From contig JACKMX010000004.1 of NCBI GenBank assembly GCA_024235175.1, forward strand, positions 1-64,000: a stretch of 64,000 nt of DNA, read 5' to 3'. The notes beneath the pieces were generated by a model. That model was not told the DNA's origin and ran no database searches. It saw only the letters and a program-made list of their open reading frames with translations. Source of the stretch: Chromatiaceae bacterium (lineage in GTDB: Bacteria > Pseudomonadota > Gammaproteobacteria > Chromatiales > Chromatiaceae). A program made the position numbers and the translations under genes. Shown here in pieces: positions 18,467 to 28,155 of this stretch (position 1 is the first letter of the stretch; each line of letters starts with the position of its first letter).

Positions 18467-19108
18467 CTATCGTTCCCCCTTCTTGTTTGCCATGCCGTTG
18501 AGCAGAATATCCATCACACCGGCACTGTAGGCTTGCGGATCGTCGTAGAATTTGATCTCGGGAATGTGTCGCATTACCGAGGCGGCTTCGAAGAAAAACA
18601 CGTTGGCTGCCACCATCAAAGTGGCAACCAAGGCAGGATCCAGTTCTGGTCGCAGTTCGCCGCTCTTCTGACCAGCACGACAGAGATCAACCAACTGGGA
18701 AAAGTTATCTCCTACGATTTTTTCCGCCAATTCTTTTCCGCGCTCAGATCCGCCCTCCAGAGCCTCTCGCAGAATCAGCCGCGAGACATGTGGATGACCC
18801 AGGATGCTCCTCAGATGCCTGCCGGCAAATTGGCGCAACCGCTCCTGCTGGTTCCCGGATGCCCCTTCCAACTCTTCCAGTATTTGCTTGGACTCAGTAA
18901 CAGCACTGCGCAGAACGGCCAGGTAGAGCCCCTCCTTTGAGCCGAAGTGATGAAAGACATTGGCTTTGCATACATCGGCTTTTCCCGCAATCGCCCGAAT
19001 GGATACGGCATCAAAACCCTTTTCGGCGAACAGGACCTCCGCCGCTTCAAGAATGGCGGCCTCTCCACTGGATATTGATTCACTGTTTGGCTGGGCGGTT
19101 GAATACAT
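18467..19108 (-). CDS. TetR/AcrR-family repressor of RND system 1
   Basis: The 213-aa protein has a standard TetR N-terminal DNA-binding domain: EAAEVLFAEKGFDAVSIRAI, then the recognition helix region KANVFHHFGSKEGLY. The C-terminal ligand domain is less conserved. It is the first gene of the tetR-mfp-rnd operon and its ATG lies 18 nt after a perfect 28-bp palindrome that is the likely operator, so self-repression relieved by pump substrates is expected. Confidence 0.9.
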   Translation of the reverse strand: MYSTAQPNSESISSGEAAILEAAEVLFAEKGFDAVSIRAIAGKADVCKANVFHHFGSKEGLYLAVLRSAVTESKQILEELEGASGNQQERLRQFAGRHLRSILGHPHVSRLILREALEGGSERGKELAEKIVGDNFSQLVDLCRAGQKSGELRPELDPALVATLMVAANVFFFEAASVMRHIPEIKFYDDPQAYSAGVMDILLNGMANKKGER

Positions 19109-19126
19109 CCAAGGATTCCCATAGTT

Positions 19127-19154
19127 AACTGACTGACCGATCGGTCAGTCAGTT
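19127..19154. promoter_or_regulatory. TetR operator, perfect 28-bp palindrome
   Basis: AACTGACTGACCGA (19127-19140) is followed without spacer by its exact reverse complement. The core GACCGATCGGTC resembles operators of AcrR/FabR-like repressors. It sits just upstream of the tetR start codon at 19108. Confidence 0.85.
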
Positions 19155-19385
19155 TAGCAGAGATTTCCACAAATGTCTGTCGCGGCTACAGTCGTTGAGT
19201 GAGAAGCAGAAGGAGTGCTGAAGAGATGGCAGTCAGAAACAGGGCAGTGAAAAATGCGTATGTCATACCGACGATGTCTGCAGCCGGTATCGCGAACGGT
19301 TGAAATCGCTACGCAGCGCCTCAACAATACAGGGTCGCGAGGATACCAAGGCAACCATGATGGGTCTTTACAAACAGCCTGCCCA

Positions 19386-19835
19386 CTAACCCATGAGAAA
19401 ATGGGCATGAGCGGCCGCCACTGGGCGTGAAGGGTCGCTCTGCCAGGCTTCGATGCGGACATTGGTGACGCGTTTCCCCTGCTTGATCACATACCCTCGG
19501 GCGTAGGTATCCATGGTGCCCAGGCAGGGTCTCAGATAATCGATAGAGATATTAATAATCTTCGGAAATCTGGTGGTGTCACACTCACAGATGATGTGCA
19601 TGATCCCTGCATGTTCCAGCAAAGCACCAACCACGCCTCCATGAACAGCTGGGATCGTCGTATTTCCAATGTTGCTCGGCTTGTTGCGCAGTATCGTGAT
19701 CAGGCCAGCGTTCTCTTTTATCAATTCAAGCCCCACCAAACCGGCGTAGGGGATCAAGGCACTGATCAGCTCAAACTCCCCGGCCTGTTTAATCGCCATA
19801 ACTTCTTGAAAAAGATCGCCTATGTTTTCAGACAT
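19386..19835 (-). CDS. PaaI-family hotdog thioesterase (copy A)
   Basis: A 149-aa single hotdog domain. The central AVHGGVVGALLEHAG is the PaaI-type HGG motif, followed by the strand INISIDYLRP. It begins inside the end of the next upstream thioesterase gene (8-nt overlap), so the two are co-translated. PaaI-type enzymes hydrolyse aromatic or other acyl-CoAs; the substrate here is unknown. The neighbouring efflux operon does not indicate one. Confidence 0.85.
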   Translation of the reverse strand: MSENIGDLFQEVMAIKQAGEFELISALIPYAGLVGLELIKENAGLITILRNKPSNIGNTTIPAVHGGVVGALLEHAGIMHIICECDTTRFPKIINISIDYLRPCLGTMDTYARGYVIKQGKRVTNVRIEAWQSDPSRPVAAAHAHFLMG

Positions 19836-20277
19836 TTGGACTGAACCCCACTGACCCGATCATGAAGCTAGCGACAAAGTTTACAATGGGTTTTTCCGCG
19901 CTATGGTGGTAAGCGTAGCCGCGTACAAAAACAACATTGCGTGTTTGGTGATAACTTTCCGCAAAACCCATGATTGGTTCTCCGGACTCTGCCTGTGTCA
20001 AGTAATCAAGCCTGAGATCAAGTGTGGCCACTGAACTCCCCTCTTGTACGATCGAAAAAGCTGCCGCACCTCCTACACTGTCGAGGAGCGTGGTGATGAT
20101 GCCGCCATGTATCAGGCCGGTTTCTCTGTTGCCAATAAATTCCAGGGCATAATCGATTTTAAACAGGCAGTGTCCCCGTTCGTACTCAACAATTTGAATG
20201 CCAAGTTTGCGGATCTGTGGCAGTTGCTCAAAGGTCTCTTTCAAGCTCTTCAGTGCGTATAGTTTTTTTGAATTCAT
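19828..20277 (-). CDS. PaaI-family hotdog thioesterase (copy B)
   Basis: Also 149 aa, with the motif LIHGGIITTLLDSVGGAA and the strand TLDLRLDYL. It is a diverged paralogue of the downstream gene, with the same length and motif placement. Hotdog proteins work as dimers, so the pair could form a heteromer or act on related thioesters; this is inference from the tandem layout and the 8-nt overlap. Confidence 0.85.
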   Translation of the reverse strand: MNSKKLYALKSLKETFEQLPQIRKLGIQIVEYERGHCLFKIDYALEFIGNRETGLIHGGIITTLLDSVGGAAAFSIVQEGSSVATLDLRLDYLTQAESGEPIMGFAESYHQTRNVVFVRGYAYHHSAEKPIVNFVASFMIGSVGFSPNV

Positions 20278-20279
20278 GA

Positions 20280-20752
20280 TTATTTGAAGCGAAGTTGATA
20301 ATTTTTTCTCACAGAAAATTGGTGGATATTGGCTGCTGCAAGCAATGTTAACGTGTCTGCATAATTTTCCTTTCTTACTTTGAACCCCGCTGAAGCGTAC
20401 AACATGCCAGCATAGGGAAGATCATCCGGCTGTGGCTCGCTTGTGGTAATATTTTCGGGCGTGAAAATGAACTGCCCAAACTGATAGATAATCGAACGCT
20501 TATAACCTTTACCTTTAAAAATATTTGTACTACCAAACAGCGAACGGAACAACTTTGGAGTATTTGAATCAATAAACCAATCAAATTCTTCCGATTGAAG
20601 TTGGAAGCGGATGTTGCTGGAATAGTATCGATCCTCGTTATTCGGAGCTAGAGCATCATTCTCAACGGTGACACTAAGTGCCTCCCAATCCGACCCGTTG
20701 CCTCCTATCGCAGTAAGGGAAAAATACATATTGCAATAAGCCACTTATTCAT
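20280..20752 (-). pseudogene. LpxR-like (DUF2219) outer-membrane lipid A deacylase remnant
   Basis: ATG 20752 opens a signal-peptide-like frame (MNKWLIAICIFPLL) that ends at a stop. The next frame continues as a mature domain with ALSVTVENDAL, RYYSSNIRF and DLPYAGMLYASAGF, motifs of the LpxR/DUF2219 family. The protein stops after about 150 residues where the family has over 300. So it carries one frameshift in the signal region and has lost the C-terminal half. Family members remove acyl chains from lipid A in the outer membrane; this copy should be inactive. Confidence 0.55.
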
Positions 20753-20823
20753 CTGACCATTTCAACCTAGAGAATAATATTTCCAGTACTCTGCGGTTCA
20801 ATTACAGGAGAGCCGACTCTACT

Positions 20824-23800
20824 TCACATCATGCGCCGATAAAGCAGGGGCACTACAAAAACCACCAGCAGTGCAGAACTGATCGCACCAAAGATCAAGG
20901 CAATTGCCAGACCACCGAATACCGGATCAGGCACCATGATCGCCGTCCCCAGCGCAATCGCCAGTGTGGTCAGCAAGATTGGCCGTAGCCGGATTGCTCC
21001 CGCCTCACGAACAGCGTCATCCAGTACATACCCCTGACGCTGATAATCCTGGATGAAATCTATGATCAGCAGAGAGTTTCGCACCACCACGCCAGCCAGG
21101 GCGATTACACCGACCATGGAGGCAGCAGAAAAGGTCTGCCCCAACACCCAGTGGGCGGGAAACACACCGATAAAGGCCAAAGGTATGGCGGACATGGCCA
21201 GCAATGGCAGTCCAAAAGAGCGGTAGTAACCCACCAGCAGCAGGTAAATCACCGCCAGGGCCATGCCAAGCGCGAGGCCCATATCGCGGAAGGCGTCCAG
21301 TGTCAGACGAAGTTCCCCTTCCCACAATAATTTGAAACCTTCCAGCGTATTGGCACGGACGGGTTTGAAACCCAGGTTGGCGGTCTGCAGCAACTCACCT
21401 TCTATAACATCCATGCCGTCAAGACGCTGGTCCAGATCCAGTACTGCGTACACAGGTGCGCCGGATGCCAACTCACCGCCCGCGTATTGAACACGCTCTG
21501 TATCCTTATGGTTAATGGGTTTTAACCGAATCGCCTCGACTACTTTGACCAACTCCGACAGCGGCACCTTTTTCCCTTCCGGATTCGTCACAAAGGCCCT
21601 TTCCAGCAGCTGCGGCTCAATGCGTTGCTCACGTGGTACATGGAGCCTGATAGGGACTGTTGTGCGCTCTCCCTGGGGATGAGCATAGCCAAGCACTTCT
21701 CCCTTCATTAGACGGACCAGGGCCTGAGAGACCTGGGCCGGATCGAGTCCAGCCAATGCCGCTTCATCCCTACGGACCTGAAAACGATACTCCACCAAGT
21801 CAAACGGAATGCTGGCATGGACCTCCGCCATGTCGTAGGTGTTTCGGTATTCGTTGGCCACCCTGTGAGTCAATTCATCCAGCACATCGAGATCCGGACC
21901 ATAGAGCTCGGCCAGAACTGTAGCCCGTACCGGTGGTCCTGGTGGATCCTCTATCAACTGAATGATGCCGCCAGGGTAACGGGCGGCGATCTGCTCCACT
22001 TCGGGCCGCAAAGCCCGTACCAGATCTATAGAGCTGGTTTTCCGTTCAAATTTATCGGTGAGATTGACTCTGATCTCTGCATACTGTGGTCCGATGAGTT
22101 GAGAGCTACCTTTGAGCTGACCGTTGAAATCGACAATCGAGGGAATACCCACGTAGGTCTGATAATTGGTCACCAGAGGATGCTCACGCAGCAGTTCACC
22201 TAACTCCCGTGCGGCACGATCTGTAATCTCCAGCGGTGTGGTTTCGGGTAGATGAATATGTATCAGAAAGGTGTTTTTGTCATCCTTGGGCAGGAAGGCC
22301 AAAGGAACGCCTAAAGTAGAGACTGCACCCGCCAGGCCCTGGGGTCGCAGGAACTGCCAGGCCGGTTGCAGAAAAGAGAGCAACAGCAACAGGCCCACCA
22401 CGAGATATAACAGGCGCCGCAACCAACGATGATTCAACAAAGGAGTAATCAGGGCCCTATAGAGCCGCTGCAAACGCTGTGGCTCTGCTCCCCTGATCGC
22501 GTCATCTTTGTGCTGACCGGCATGACGAATTGCCGTCAGTAACCAGCGCCGGGACAGCCAGGGCGTGACCGAGTAGGCAATGATGAGCGATGCAATCATG
22601 GCTACCGGCACGTTGAAGGTAATGGGGTAAAAGTATTGCCCCAACATCCCCGTCACCAATATCAGGGAGAGAAATACGGTAACCACTGTGAGAGTCGCAA
22701 GCGTGGTTGGATTGCCAATCTCGTTAGTGGCAAGCACCGTGGCCCTGGCACGGCTGGCTTTATCCGCATTTGGAGGCAATAGATCAAAGTGCCGATGGAT
22801 ATTCTCTATTACCACAATCGCGTCATCCACCAGCATGCCAAGACCGAGAATAAGGGCATAGAGGGTGATCCGGTTCAGCGTGGGACCTGCCAGCAGGTCA
22901 GCGCCTATTACGACGGAAAAAACCAACGGGATGGTGATCGCCACGATCAGCGCGGCCCGTCGGCCAAGAAAGATCAACAGAACCAGAGAGACCGCGCCAA
23001 TAGCAATGAACAGGTGCTCCACCAGTTGGGTCACAGTACGGTCTGCCTTGACCCCGTCGTCACGTGTAATAACAATACTCACGCCTGGCGGAAGAAATCC
23101 GGCCTCCATCTGTGCAACACGACGGCTCAGTTCTGCCGTGAGCACGACTGCATTCACACCCGTGCGCTTTGCCACGGCCAATGTGGCTGCCGCCATCTCT
23201 GTCTTGCCGTTGTCCTGGGGATCAGCCGCACCGAAGGCAAAGCGGGTCATCTGATCTCTTTCATGGGGTGGACCATCGATGACCTGTGCCAGATCCGAGA
23301 CCCGAACCAGCCGGGCGCCATCGCTGAAGACGGCAATATCTCCTACCTGCGTTGCAGTCTGTAACAGCCCATCCACACGCAGGGAACGGTTCTCGGCTTT
23401 ATAGACGCGTAACCCCATGGGCTGATCTACATTGGCGTTGCGCACCGCTGCTGCGAGCTGGTCGATAGTGACACCAAAAGCATGCAGTTGCTCAGGTAGC
23501 ACCTCAATCCGTATCTCACGAGGCAACCCGCCGACGATGTAGCCGATACCTACGCCTTTGACACTGCGCAAACGTTCCAGCATCCGCTCGGCCATACGTC
23601 GGAGCTCGTGATCGGTGTATTCGTGTGATGCCAGAGTGACAGTAAAAACTGGGACATCATCAATATCGATCGCCTGGATATTGGGTTCCCCTGAACCGGG
23701 CGGCAAGCGATGTCGGTTGCGTAAGACGTGATCATAAAGACGCACCATGGCATCGTCCTTGTTCTCGCCCACCTCGAACTCCACCAGCACCTTGGCGAGT

Positions 23801-24084
23801 CCCTCCAGGGCCGTGCCATAGACGTGTTTGACACCATCAATGGATGCCAACTCTGATTCCAGAGGGGAAAGAAGCAGATGCTCCACTTCAAGCGGTGATG
23901 CGCCTGGGAGGGTCACACTTACCTCTGCAGCAGGCACGACGATCTGAGGGTTCTCTTCACGAGGAGTAAGCATCAGGCCCACTATGCCGAAACCCAGCAG
24001 GGCCAGGATCATCAGAACCGTCAACCGTGATTCGACAAAGTAACGAGCCAGTCGGCCCGGTAGATTCAGTTGCTCAGTCTCCAT
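20824..24084 (-). CDS. RND efflux pump inner-membrane protein (system 2)
   Basis: A 1086-aa RND protein of the branch whose N-terminus reads LTPREENPQIVVPAAEV. The helix-4 motif is GMLVDDAIVVIENIHRH and the later segment GVVVRNSLLIIDFIQ replaces the usual AKN form. It is longer than AcrB by about 40 residues, mostly in the middle around residues 530-560, where a basic cytosolic loop is seen. It overlaps the adaptor gene by 11 nt. Substrates cannot be predicted; organic compounds are more likely than metals because the metal-binding residues of CusA are not evident. Confidence 0.92.
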   Translation of the reverse strand: METEQLNLPGRLARYFVESRLTVLMILALLGFGIVGLMLTPREENPQIVVPAAEVSVTLPGASPLEVEHLLLSPLESELASIDGVKHVYGTALEGLAKVLVEFEVGENKDDAMVRLYDHVLRNRHRLPPGSGEPNIQAIDIDDVPVFTVTLASHEYTDHELRRMAERMLERLRSVKGVGIGYIVGGLPREIRIEVLPEQLHAFGVTIDQLAAAVRNANVDQPMGLRVYKAENRSLRVDGLLQTATQVGDIAVFSDGARLVRVSDLAQVIDGPPHERDQMTRFAFGAADPQDNGKTEMAAATLAVAKRTGVNAVVLTAELSRRVAQMEAGFLPPGVSIVITRDDGVKADRTVTQLVEHLFIAIGAVSLVLLIFLGRRAALIVAITIPLVFSVVIGADLLAGPTLNRITLYALILGLGMLVDDAIVVIENIHRHFDLLPPNADKASRARATVLATNEIGNPTTLATLTVVTVFLSLILVTGMLGQYFYPITFNVPVAMIASLIIAYSVTPWLSRRWLLTAIRHAGQHKDDAIRGAEPQRLQRLYRALITPLLNHRWLRRLLYLVVGLLLLLSFLQPAWQFLRPQGLAGAVSTLGVPLAFLPKDDKNTFLIHIHLPETTPLEITDRAARELGELLREHPLVTNYQTYVGIPSIVDFNGQLKGSSQLIGPQYAEIRVNLTDKFERKTSSIDLVRALRPEVEQIAARYPGGIIQLIEDPPGPPVRATVLAELYGPDLDVLDELTHRVANEYRNTYDMAEVHASIPFDLVEYRFQVRRDEAALAGLDPAQVSQALVRLMKGEVLGYAHPQGERTTVPIRLHVPREQRIEPQLLERAFVTNPEGKKVPLSELVKVVEAIRLKPINHKDTERVQYAGGELASGAPVYAVLDLDQRLDGMDVIEGELLQTANLGFKPVRANTLEGFKLLWEGELRLTLDAFRDMGLALGMALAVIYLLLVGYYRSFGLPLLAMSAIPLAFIGVFPAHWVLGQTFSAASMVGVIALAGVVVRNSLLIIDFIQDYQRQGYVLDDAVREAGAIRLRPILLTTLAIALGTAIMVPDPVFGGLAIALIFGAISSALLVVFVVPLLYRRMM

Positions 24085-25153
24085 TTGTTACGGTTCTCTT
24101 GATCCGGTCGCCATCCCGAAGCCGGACAGGCGGTTCAAGGACTACCCGGACACCCGCCTCGATACCGGCAAGCACTTCCCGCTTATCTTGCCATGCCCTT
24201 CCAAGCCGCACGCTGCGAAATCGGGTGACCCCCGCTTCATCGCTCACAAAAACACCTTCAATACCTGCACGCTCTGTTACTGACGCCACAGGCACAAGAA
24301 TCACGGATGATTGTCCCAATATCAGGTGGGCGCGGCCAAATTGCCCTGGCGTCAAATGGCCCTCGTTCGGAAGCGTGATCTTGATCTTACAGCTGCGGGT
24401 AACACTGTCGGCAGAATAGACGACACTCCCTACCTGCCCCTGCAAGGGGGTGTCATTGGATTGGAGATAGACATCGACATCCTGCCCCATGTCGATCCCA
24501 TTAATACGGGATGAGGGGACAAAGATCTCCAGATCCATCACACCCAAGACGTCGAGACGCAAGATGGGTGTCCCGGCCGATGCAAGATCACCGGCATTCT
24601 GGAGACGTTCCCGTACTTGAGCTCGGACAGGGCTGGTAATGCGGGTATAACGTCGCTCCTGTCTTGCCGCCACCAGTTCCGCCTGGGCTTGAGCGACTGT
24701 TGCTTCCGTCTGCGTTAGCCTGACCAGCGCATCGCGAAGTTTGTCTTCAGCAAGGGCCTGGGTTTTTGCCAGTTCCCGAGAACGCCTGACATCGTCCCTG
24801 GCATCATCGAGGTCGGCTTTCGAAGCCGAGAAAACCGCTTCAGCACTTTTGATAGCAGCTGTGACTTGGGCATCATCAATTTCGATCAGGGCATCGCCCA
24901 CCTCCACGACGTCACCCTCATCTACATAAATGCGGTCGATGATCCCGATCACCCTTGAAGCAACCTGAAGACGTTCCTTTGGGACGACCGTGCCGGGAAC
25001 AGGGTAGATAACAGGAAGCGTCTGCCGCTCAACCTTTGCGATGGCTAAACTGTGGGTATTCGGAACCCTGCCCGATGGGATCTGATTTGACGGGTCGTTC
25101 TGACAGCCCGCAAGCATCAGAACCAATGTCATCATGCCCAGACGAGCAACCAT
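24074..25153 (-). CDS. RND periplasmic adaptor lipoprotein (system 2)
   Basis: A 359-aa AcrA-type adaptor with lipobox LMLAGC (Cys17). The first lipoyl half contains GIIDRIYVDEGDVVEVGD, a coiled-coil hairpin covers residues about 95-150, and the second half starts at TRITSPVRAQV. It is encoded between the TetR repressor (1-nt overlap) and the pump (11-nt overlap), so the three are coupled. The outer-membrane channel is missing here too. Confidence 0.92.
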   Translation of the reverse strand: MVARLGMMTLVLMLAGCQNDPSNQIPSGRVPNTHSLAIAKVERQTLPVIYPVPGTVVPKERLQVASRVIGIIDRIYVDEGDVVEVGDALIEIDDAQVTAAIKSAEAVFSASKADLDDARDDVRRSRELAKTQALAEDKLRDALVRLTQTEATVAQAQAELVAARQERRYTRITSPVRAQVRERLQNAGDLASAGTPILRLDVLGVMDLEIFVPSSRINGIDMGQDVDVYLQSNDTPLQGQVGSVVYSADSVTRSCKIKITLPNEGHLTPGQFGRAHLILGQSSVILVPVASVTERAGIEGVFVSDEAGVTRFRSVRLGRAWQDKREVLAGIEAGVRVVLEPPVRLRDGDRIKRTVTNGD

Positions 25154-25749
25154 CAGCTGCCTCCAAGCGCCTTGAGCAGGAGTTTGGTCACATGCCTGGC
25201 AATATTTTTCGGATCATTGTGCTCAGAGCGCCCACCAGGCAGGAAACGGCGCACTGGCGCAGTCTCAAAATGAAAGAGCACCAGTCCCGCCATGGAAATA
25301 GCCAGCATATGGGCGTCACAATCGGGGGCGAGCTCTTCAGCTAGGGCGGTCATTGCCTGGAACGGGCGAGAGAATACTTGTTCTGCCACCAGCTTCAAGC
25401 GTGTCTTATCTCCCTCGAGCAGTTCCCGCTGCAGCAGTGCTCTGAAGTCCGGGTCCTCCCCCATAAGTTCGGTAAAACTGTCGACGAATCGTTCGAGGCG
25501 CTGCGATGGTGTGCCACTGCCTTCAAGCGCCTCTGTAATACCCTCCGCTTTATCAGTGAAAGCATGGGACATTGCATCGAAATAGAGCTTTTGCTTGTCG
25601 GGGAAGTGATGATAGAGAGCCGCTGCGCTAGTACCAACTGCCTGTGAAATATGGCGCATGGAAACCCCGCTGTATCCTCCTGCAGCGAACATGGGAATGG
25701 CTTTCTCGATGATATACATGCGTGTATCACGCTTTTTGACATTTCGCAT
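25153..25749 (-). CDS. TetR/AcrR-family repressor of RND system 2
   Basis: The 198-aa regulator has the DNA-binding domain at residues 8-55 (EKAIPMFAAGGYSGVSMRHI, then AAALYHHFPDKQKLY). The C-terminal half matches the family's ligand domain in length. It leads the second tetR-mfp-rnd operon. A 14-bp inverted repeat 20 nt upstream of the start (25769-25782) is a likely operator, different in sequence from that of system 1, so the two pumps should answer to different signals. Confidence 0.88.
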   Translation of the reverse strand: MRNVKKRDTRMYIIEKAIPMFAAGGYSGVSMRHISQAVGTSAAALYHHFPDKQKLYFDAMSHAFTDKAEGITEALEGSGTPSQRLERFVDSFTELMGEDPDFRALLQRELLEGDKTRLKLVAEQVFSRPFQAMTALAEELAPDCDAHMLAISMAGLVLFHFETAPVRRFLPGGRSEHNDPKNIARHVTKLLLKALGGS

Positions 25750-25768
25750 GGCTATTTCGGCTGTTTTT

Positions 25769-25782
25769 TTAACGAACGTTAA
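25769..25782. promoter_or_regulatory. Probable TetR operator of RND system 2
   Basis: TTAACGAACGTTAA consists of TTAACG and CGTTAA around AA, a form common among TetR-type operators (AACG-N2-CGTT). It lies 20 nt before the repressor start. Confidence 0.6.
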
Positions 25783-26031
25783 GTAGAATAGTAGACTGTA
25801 ATGACAGAGTGTTCAAGAGCTGAACTACTTGTTTTTATTGTGCATGCTCAGATAAACGAAAAACCTGTCCGTCCCGAATATTCATGCAGCCTTTGGAAGA
25901 TAAACATGGTGAAGGCCATGGACGGCCGGGAATTCAACAATGTTGCAGAGATCCCCTGCTCGTACGGAACGACCATCTGGCGCGTCGTTATTCAGGGACT
26001 GGTGTGTTCGCCACGGATGGCAGTAACTTAA

Positions 26032-26312
26032 CTACGACGACATAAGTCTCTTCAGATGCCGCTCATTGAGCACGATGACATGGTCGAAAAGTTCTCGGTG
26101 TAGCGTCCCGATCACTTGTTCCACATAAGCGTTTTGCCATGGCGATGCGGGTGCCGTAACGACCTCGTCGATACCCAGACTTTCAATTTCCCGCGTAACG
26201 CGCTCGCCGTATATGCCATCGCTATCTCGAATCAGATAACTCGGTGCAGTATCAAACGGAAACGCTTCGACAATCTGTTGCGCCGTCCACAGCTGTCCCT
26301 CTTCATTATTCG
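26032..26312 (-). pseudogene. Integrase-core transposase, C-terminal fragment
   Basis: On the minus strand this reads as the last part of an rve-type transposase: LWTAQQIVEAFPFDTAPSY, IRDSDGIYGERV, APASPWQNAYVEQVIGTLHR and LFDHVIVLNERHLKRLM, then a stop. The second catalytic Asp and the Glu are present but the N-terminal two thirds are missing. It belongs to the same family as the pseudogene at 26401-27454, yet differs in sequence, so it is a separate copy. Confidence 0.7.
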
Positions 26313-26400
26313 TCCGCGAGGTCTGCTCTGCGAAAAAGCGCAGGAGTTCTTAGGCTTGCAATCACCAAACTGTAACGAGTATCGATCCGTATCGCCGCGA

Positions 26401-27454
26401 TCAAGCGGCCTCGCGCCACTCGTAACAGTGATGCAGACCACCGACCCGCGGCAAGGCAACGATCTTCGCGTCGCTTGAAGGTCGCGTGGTGACAACTCCA
26501 GCATTTAGCGCGTCTTTGGCGAGTCTCAAATGGCAGCGATCCTCGTGATAGTACTCGAGACTAAGAGCGCATAAGCCGGATAAAATAACGCCGGTCAAAG
26601 ACGATCACATGGTCGAGCAGATCTCGTCGGCAGCTACCGATCCATCGCTCCGCGACGCCATTCTGCCAAGGACAACGATAAGCCGTTCGGGAGGGCTTGG
26701 TGCCCATAGCCCTCCCGAATCTCACCACGGCGGGACTGAAGATCGTATCCCGATCGAATATAAGGTGCCGTGGCGCGGTGTCGTACGGGAACGCCTCGCG
26801 CAGCTGCTGGATCACCCAGGCCGATGTGGGATTGGACGTGACATTGAAATGAACGATACGTCATCGACCATGCTCGATGACGAACAGCACGTAGAACATC
26901 CGCAGGGAAACCGTCGGCACGGTAAAGAAATCCATTGCGGCGATGACATCCTTGTGGTTGTGCAAGAAAGCGAGCCAACGCTTCACCTGGGCGGGTTCAG
27001 CGGGATGACGTGGTATGTAACGTGACACCGTTACCTCCGAGACGAGGAATCCGAGCTTCATCAACTCTCCGTGGATGCGCGGTGCACCCCAGCCATCTCG
27101 TGCCATAGTCCGCATAAGGCAACGAATCTCAGCATCGACCCGCGGCCGCCCAGGGCCCCGTTTCTCCCGGGAGAGCTTCGCCCAGTAGCGTCGGAATCGG
27201 TCTCGATTCCACTTGGCAACGGTATCCGGATTTACGATGGCCAGCCGACTCACCCAGCCTGGCCATGAGGCGCGCAGCGCGATCCAGAAAGCGCGGTCGA
27301 CATCATCGAGCACCGCCCGTGGTCTCTCCTTTTTCAGCGTGGCAACTTGCTGCCTCAACGCCAAGTTCTTGATCAGGAGTTCCCCGCGTGTGCGAAAGAT
27401 GGCTCTGAGGGCAAGGACGCAGAGTGTCACCAGAAAGATTAGTAGTCGGTACAT
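26401..27454 (-). pseudogene. Integrase-core transposase with one in-frame stop and a frameshift
   Basis: Residues from 27454 give a normal transposase start with a coiled N-terminus, GRPRVDAEIRCLMRTMARD and the first catalytic Asp (AAMDFFTV). A single TGA at 26861-26863 interrupts VIEHGR-x-RIVHFN, most simply a CGA to TGA change. The same frame then continues through FDRDTIF and WQNGVAERWIGS, where the Glu is intact. Near 26575-26600 the frame shifts once more, and the tail YYHEDRCHLRLAKDA with ALPRVGGLHHCYEWREAA follows. Apart from these two lesions the gene looks complete, so its death is recent. Confidence 0.75.
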
Positions 27455-27533
27455 GGCGGCGAAGTTTGCCTACCCTACCCCGTGAATTCAAGCCCTTCGC
27501 CGGGCACCTCCTCCAGGTTAGTGTCCAACTTAA

Positions 27534-27980
27534 CTATCTGATTCTGTTGACGGACGAATAATGATGAGGGACAGCACAAACGAAGCTTTGACCTGACCTC
27601 TGACTGTACCGAACTCGCCCTGCTCTACAAGCCGGATCCCCCTCATCACCTTCGCTCCTCGGCTCGCTCGTGAGCTTCAACGTTGAGTCTGTGGAATGAC
27701 CGTGAAGCTCGCGATTGAGAGACCGGGCGATCTCCCTCCTTGCTTTGGCAACCCGCTGCAGATCGGTAAAAGTATATTGGCCATCAATGAAATCATAGCC
27801 CGGAATCCGGGAGAGCGTTTGGGCAGGACTATAGTCAGCGATACGATGGAAGGAGATCTCACCGCCGTTCAAGCTGAATAACTCCTCGAATACCACACAT
27901 AATTCCCGCCGTAAACCAACCCGCGTCAGCATATGGCTGATGATAAACGGGCTGAGAGCGCCAATAGATTAACCAACACA
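27534..27980 (-). pseudogene. Possible C-terminal fragment of a Castor/Pollux-type ion-channel protein
   Basis: The minus-strand frame contains FIISHMLTRVGLRRELCVVFEELF, here noted in two parts (FIISHMLTRVGLRRE and LCVVFEELFSLNGGEISFH), followed by a segment TFTDLQRVAKARREIARSL. This order of an amphipathic helix, Glu-Ile strand and a Ala-Arg-Arg helix recalls the regulatory C-terminus of Castor/Pollux-related potassium channel proteins. There is no start domain, membrane part or intact end. The assignment is weak; an unrelated decayed gene is the alternative. Confidence 0.35.
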
Positions 27981-28155
27981 CACCTTCCGCTGGGGCAGAC
28001 AAAAAACAGAATTAACCGCGCCTTCATCCATCGGTGGTAATGTCGGGTTATAATGGCGGGGTAAATTTCATCATCCACCAAGACCAAATTCGCCGGTGCT
28101 GCAACTTCAGCGGTCACCCTGTGTCCAGAGTCTGATAGTTTGGAAGGAATCAATC

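Noticed and set aside
25801..26031. 76-codon plus-strand frame after the second tetR
   Set aside because: No family features and it lies in the likely control region of the RND operon.
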